From assembly GCA_009733715.1 (NCBI GenBank), contig WMKJ01000078.1, forward strand, positions 1 to 62,499: a DNA stretch of 62,499 nt, read 5' to 3'. Of this stretch, positions 58,020-62,499 are shown piece by piece. This DNA is from Herpomyces periplanetae (taxonomy: Eukaryota; Ascomycota; Laboulbeniomycetes; Herpomycetales; Herpomycetaceae). Positions within the stretch are counted from its first letter, which is position 1. Each line of letters opens with the position of its first letter. The notes under the pieces are model-generated. The model saw only the letters and a list, made by a program, of their open reading frames with translations, was not told the origin of the DNA and did not search any database. The position numbers and the translations under genes are program-made.

Positions 58020-60667
58020 ATGAAACGAGGACGTTCTGTTAAATACACATTCTCACGACAGCAGACGCCCCGAGTTGTGGCGCTGCTTGGCATCTCGGTA
58101 ATTGTGGCTGTACTGGCTGTGGTCTTGGCCTGGCCTTGGCCGCTTCTTCAAATTTGGATTAATCGCTTCCAAGGAGAAGTTGGAACGGGACTTCTAGGTG
58201 GAATTGATTTGGGGAAATTCATTCGAGACTATAATTTAATTCATGAAAAATCAACTTCGCAAAATCAGAACGCTAATATCATACGTGATCATGGTTATTC
58301 CTCTGATTCGCCTTTACGCACCATTACGAACGTAATTTCGTCGGATCACCAAAAGCTACCTGTGCGATCGTCAGTCTCGAGTGTCATCCACCAAAGTCCT
58401 TCCGCATTACCAAAATTTGTGATAAATTCAGCCTATCAAGCTTCTTTGCCGTTTCAGGCTGTTCAACCTAGTCTCAAAGGCGATACTGTTACGGACAAAG
58501 CAATTCCTTCCTCGTCTTTACACATTCAAAATTCTCGATCAACTGATATTCCTGAAGAATCCTCACCTTTACTACATGCTAATCTAAGTGCTCACGGAAA
58601 AGAAATTAATTTATCAAGTGGTAAATTATCCATTAAGATAGAACGACAAATTGTCACATCGTTAAAGCAGTCAGTGGTAAAATTCGCCTCGGTAAACCCA
58701 ACCATTTTGAACAGTGGATCATTTTCATTATCTTCATCATCTATTAATAAAGATAATATACCTGAACCTACCCGTGGTGTATCGGATAATTATCTTGTGC
58801 TGACATCACCAGCAGAGTTACCTACTTCTTTATCCGAGGATAAATTGTCCGTTAACATCAATTCCCAACAAGTGCCCCCTCACATTGTTCATACCACGTC
58901 GAATCAAGTTACAGGATCCGAACTTCTATCCGGACTTCATCAAGTTAGTGCTTCAGCTACATCTACGGCATCACAACCTCGAACGACTAAAGTTCGTACT
59001 ATTCCCCCTGGATACAAGCCAGTCTATTTCTATTTATCCGAAAGTGTTAGAGTCGTCAATAAAACCTATCCTCAAGGTCACAGCATGGCGAGAGTCTATG
59101 CAGACGTTAATGAGCGTATGCCGCAGTCATATTGGGACTATGATGCCATAAATATATCATGGAATATGCTTGAAAATTATGAAGTTGTTCGCAAAATAGG
59201 TAGGTTGAACGAACCTCATTACCATTGATCACTTTTTTTTTGGGTCTTAATTGATTTTCCGTTTATCACTTATACATACATATGTACATGAAAATTCCAT
59301 TAAGCCACTACTCCCTTTTTTTCATGTGGAGACATTTAAGCTAATCATAACCATACATTAACTTATGCATTTTCCCTACATGGGTTGCGTATTTTTTCTT
59401 GTATTCATTCGTTTAGGACGTGGCAAATACTCCGAAGTTTTCGAGGGAATTAACATCTCAAATTATCAAAAATGCGTTTTGAAAGTTTTGAAGCCTGTGA
59501 AAAAGAAGAAAATCAAACGGGAAATTAAGATTCTACAGAACCTCGCCAACGGTCCAAACATAATCGCTTTACTTGATGTAGTTCGTGATAATCAGGTAAG
59601 TCAATCCTCATTCTGCAGATAGCATGCGTTGAGTTTTCTCACTTACACCTTTTACATTTTAGAGCAAAACCCCGTCTCTGATTTTTGAGCATGTTAACAA
59701 TACCGACTTCAGAACTCTGTATCCCCGACTACGTGATTACGATGTTCGATATTATATCTATGAACTACTGAAGGTAATAATTTTACTCAAATAATTTATG
59801 ATCTATGCTATCAATACTAAAAAAATTTAACAGGCTCTGGATTATTCCCACAGTATGGGTATCATGCATCGAGATGTGAAACCACACAACGTAATGATAG
59901 ATCATGAGAAACGACAAGTAAGTGGGGACAGTTTTCCTCATTGCAATACAAGTAAATCCACTTATGTGGAATATATTATACTTGTACATAACCTTTCCCT
60001 TTCAAACAATATAGGCTAAATTTTTCAATATAGTTACGCTTAATCGACTGGGGTCTTGCAGAGTTCTATCACAGAGGTACCGAATATAATGTTCGCGTGG
60101 CATCACGGTATTTTAAAGGACCAGAATTACTCGTTGATTTTCAAGAATACGATTATTCCCTTGATATGTGGTCTCTAGGGGCAATGTTTGCTTCAATGAT
60201 ATTCCGAAAAGAACCCTTTTTTCACGGAAGCAGTAATTCAGACCAATTAGTAAAAATTGCCAAAATTCTGGGTACCAAAGAACTCTTTGAATACCTTGAC
60301 AAATATGATATTGAACTTGATTCACAATATGATTTATTATTAGGTCGTTATCCTCGCAAAAGTTGGCGCAGTTTTGTCAATTCGGAAAATATTCGTTATA
60401 TAAGTGACGAAGCTTTAGATTTTCTTGATAAACTTCTCCGCTATGATCATCAAGTAAGTGCGAAATCTATCCTGCCAAGTACATGTATTGGCAGGCACGA
60501 TTTAGATGCTTCGGAGAATAACGTACTGACAAATTATGCAGGAGCGTTTAACAGCCAAGGAAGCTATGGATCATCCTTACTTTGATCCAGTTCGCGGTAA
60601 AGATGGTGAACCTGAGAAGTTAACGGCGTCGGGAAATGTTGGAACGTTTACAAGTTCACCAGAGTGA
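58020..60667 (+). CDS. CKA1: Casein kinase 2 alpha with N-terminal membrane-anchored extension
   Basis: Exons: 58020-59199, 59417-59595, 59663-59773, 59834-59917, 60034-60453, 60542-60667 (2100 nt, 699 aa). The last ~344 residues are a CK2 catalytic subunit: [31 protein letters not shown] (394 on), catalytic Lys416 before the basic [30 protein letters not shown] (Asp504), DWGLAEFY (Asp523), [26 protein letters not shown] and the C-terminal [17 protein letters not shown]2 is a constitutive Ser/Thr kinase. Exon 1 also encodes ~355 residues in front: a basic start ([10 protein letters not shown]), a hydrophobic segment at about 19-41, then a long Ser/Thr-rich linker, in one frame with no stop. 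The start could instead be Met356 (59,085), giving an ordinary CK2 alpha. See findings. Confidence 0.93.
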
Positions 60668-61281
60668 TTAGTTGTGTGTGTCCTTGTGTATGTGTATGTG
60701 TGTGCTTGTGTATACGTTTGCTGGTGTGGAAACATGTCTTCATTAATCCCATAAGCTCTTTGTCTATTGAGATTTTGAGTCTTCAAAGGATCTGATTTAT
60801 CTTGTGTTAGCTTTCTCTATTGACTAGTTTAGGTAACTTTTCCCAGCATTTATTGCTCTTGTGTTTATGCTTGTCATAAACCTTCGTTCGTTAAAGCTGC
60901 CCGTACAGTCTGGATATTAGGATGAGTGATGATGGTTACGTGAGTTGGTGTGAAGGTCCCGATGAAAAATTGCCGACTTACTCTCTTGACTTTTAATTCA
61001 TTCATTTAAATTATATTCTCACCTGCTGTGATTGATGTCTTAATTTGCATTGGTCGTTTATGTACGATTGATAAATTAATTTTCGTATGTAAGTGCCGTT
61101 GGCCGTTTTTTTTGGAATCCCGTGTAATTGCAAATCCTTTAAAAATACTTATTCAATGCTCCATTTTTGAATCATCGAACTGCGTCATACTTGTCACAGG
61201 TGCAAGAAAGCAGCGCTTGCCCGAGTTATTTCTGGTTCACCCTACTCTAGAATTCATTTAAGATTAACCAATTTGCCGTTA
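60668..61281. other. 3' region of CK2 with TATGTG/TGTG microsatellite
   Basis: About 610 bp without a supported gene. A TGTGTG/TATGTG repeat lies at about 60,674-60,717. The rest is AT-rich; a 77-codon frame starting at 61,028 has no recognisable feature. Confidence 0.5.
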
Positions 61282-61360
61282 AAATTTCTTTTATGTTGTC
61301 TTGTCCTTACCAAGAAGGATTATTCTTTATGTGAATTTCTAAGTATCATTACCCGTTTAA
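61282..61360 (+). repeat. Left arm of the 79-bp inverted repeat
   Basis: Begins AAATTTCTTTTATG and ends TTACCCGTTTAA; every base matches the complement of 62421-62499 read in reverse. Confidence 0.9.
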
Positions 61361-62420
61361 CCAACCGTATCAGCGACAACAGCTAGCCGGTTCCTTGTGC
61401 AATACCCTTAGCCGATCGACTAATCACTACCCGAGGAAAAAATTAATTATTCTGCATCACTTGGTCATGACCATGATCAGCATACGGTTCAAATGGTTAT
61501 AAGGATTATCAAACCTCCGATAAAAGTGGTCTGTAGACAATACATACGAATGACACCCTTACCTGTTCAACTTATGAAAATCGTAATACATGCGTGAACA
61601 CACAGAGTCAGAAGAACGATTGAAAAAGGTTTTAGCAAACGGTAAATCAATAACTTTCAAAGTTAATAACGTGTACAAGCTTTTTTTTTCAAATAGCGCA
61701 GTCTTTATATTCCTCGTTATGGTACACTAGGATCAGTTAACAACATATTCCTACATTTCACCTATACACACACGATGATCGTGAATGTGATGGGTAAACC
61801 TGGCTAACAAAATCTTACTTTTTGACAAACGTTAGCCGAAAAAGTCATGAAAGCCCTCGATTATACGATAATGTATAAATATGTATGGCAATAAGTGCAA
61901 GAAAAATTTCAACTTACCCCACTAGATAACACTGGTACGAGCGTGTATGACACGAAATTAGAGTAAGCTAAACATGACTTTGAACTGTGTAAAATATCTT
62001 TCACCGTGAATCACGAGAAAGGTTTACTTCTTAACGCAATCAATATATAGGGAATATCTTGTAGATCATAATTATTACTTGTAGCGAACGCGTTGATCGC
62101 TAACTGTCTATTCATCAACACTCCAATTCCCTCAATCTTCCCCGCTAGCCACTAACCCTTTTGCATTCGGATACACTAATTATCCGAGTCGCTTTCAAAT
62201 TCCACGTGACCGGTGTATAGGTCGGGCAGACGGGAGGATTTATAGGGAGGAAGAAACGGGAGGTAAAAAGGATTGCATTAGATTGATTTAATAAACGTAC
62301 ATTTAAAGTTGTTGTACGGAAGATGGTAGAGGGGCAAGAGAAACCTGTTTTAAGGACAGGGGATTAATAGGAACTTTACATGTTATTAGTGAATCAACAG
62401 ATTGAAGATACTGGTGGGAA

Positions 62421-62499
62421 TTAAACGGGTAATGATACTTAGAAATTCACATAAAGAATAATCCTTCTTGGTAAGGACAAGACAACATAAAAGAAATTT
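62421..62499 (-). repeat. Right arm of the 79-bp inverted repeat (cut by window end)
   Basis: Begins TTAAACGGGTAATG and ends CATAAAAGAAATTT at the last base of the window. Confidence 0.9.

Larger units (their letters stand above)
61282..62499. mobile_element. Element with perfect long terminal inverted repeats (incomplete at window end)
   Basis: Bases 61282-61360 and 62421-62499 are perfect inverted copies over 79 bp, facing each other with about 1.06 kb between. The inner ends stop matching at 61361 and 62420. The interior is AT-rich with no open frame that could encode a transposase, so it looks like a non-autonomous DNA-transposon (MITE-like) or foldback element. The right arm runs to the last base of the window, so the arms may be longer, and no target-site duplication can be checked. 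An assembly artefact at a contig end is the main alternative. Confidence 0.6.

Noticed and set aside
1-62499. CRISPR array, bacterial operons, tRNA or rRNA genes
   Set aside because: Introns and gene content are eukaryotic; no regularly spaced repeats, no tRNA-like cloverleaf with a GGTTCGAATCC-type box and no rRNA core was seen by eye.

Overview
The window is nuclear DNA of a fungus, AT-rich, with short spliceosomal introns. The evidence for a fungus is a trifunctional HIS4 protein, an Osh1-type oxysterol-binding protein (ankyrin repeats, PH, FFAT motif, sterol-binding domain), a Ydj1-type DnaJ ending in the farnesylation box CASQ, a uridine kinase fused to a UPRT-like domain, and a fungal STE20-family kinase. 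I reconstructed 36 introns, mostly 60-220 bp, from GT..AG borders and reading phase. Several carry a TACTAAC branch site. I cannot place the organism below kingdom; an early-diverging or biotrophic fungus is only a guess.

Layout. Bases 1-12,046 are gene-poor and AT-rich, with decayed repeats and one three-exon gene for a small secreted protein (9,319-9,984). From 12,047 to 48,617 lies a gene-dense block of conserved housekeeping genes, mostly on alternating strands: ATP12, OSH1-like, a second small secreted protein, WRAP73-like, SBDS/SDO1, RPS18, NUF2, GID8, HIS4, URK1-like, APC4, YDJ1-like, RPP0, TRM82, RRN3 and a large STE20-like kinase. From 48,618 genes thin out again: RNase P subunit RPP1, a 4.3-kb spacer with strong purine/pyrimidine strand asymmetry, and a CK2 alpha gene. 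The window ends inside or at the edge of an element with at least 79-bp perfect terminal inverted repeats (61,282-62,499).

Functionally many genes serve growth: ribosome biogenesis and translation (SBDS, RPS18, P0, RRN3, TRM82, RNase P), cell division (NUF2, APC4, WRAP73), protein quality and turnover (YDJ1, GID8), lipid transfer (OSH1), respiration (ATP12), histidine and pyrimidine metabolism (HIS4, URK1) and signalling (STE20-like, CK2). No operon-like logic is visible.

Most unusual: an apparently catalytically complete CK2 alpha kinase read in one frame with a ~355-residue N-terminal extension that begins with a membrane anchor; a uridine kinase whose UPRT half has lost its PRPP loop and uracil-binding end; two orphan secreted proteins; a STE20-like kinase with a repeated EW-x-F motif in its tail; and a set of non-YAG splice acceptors.
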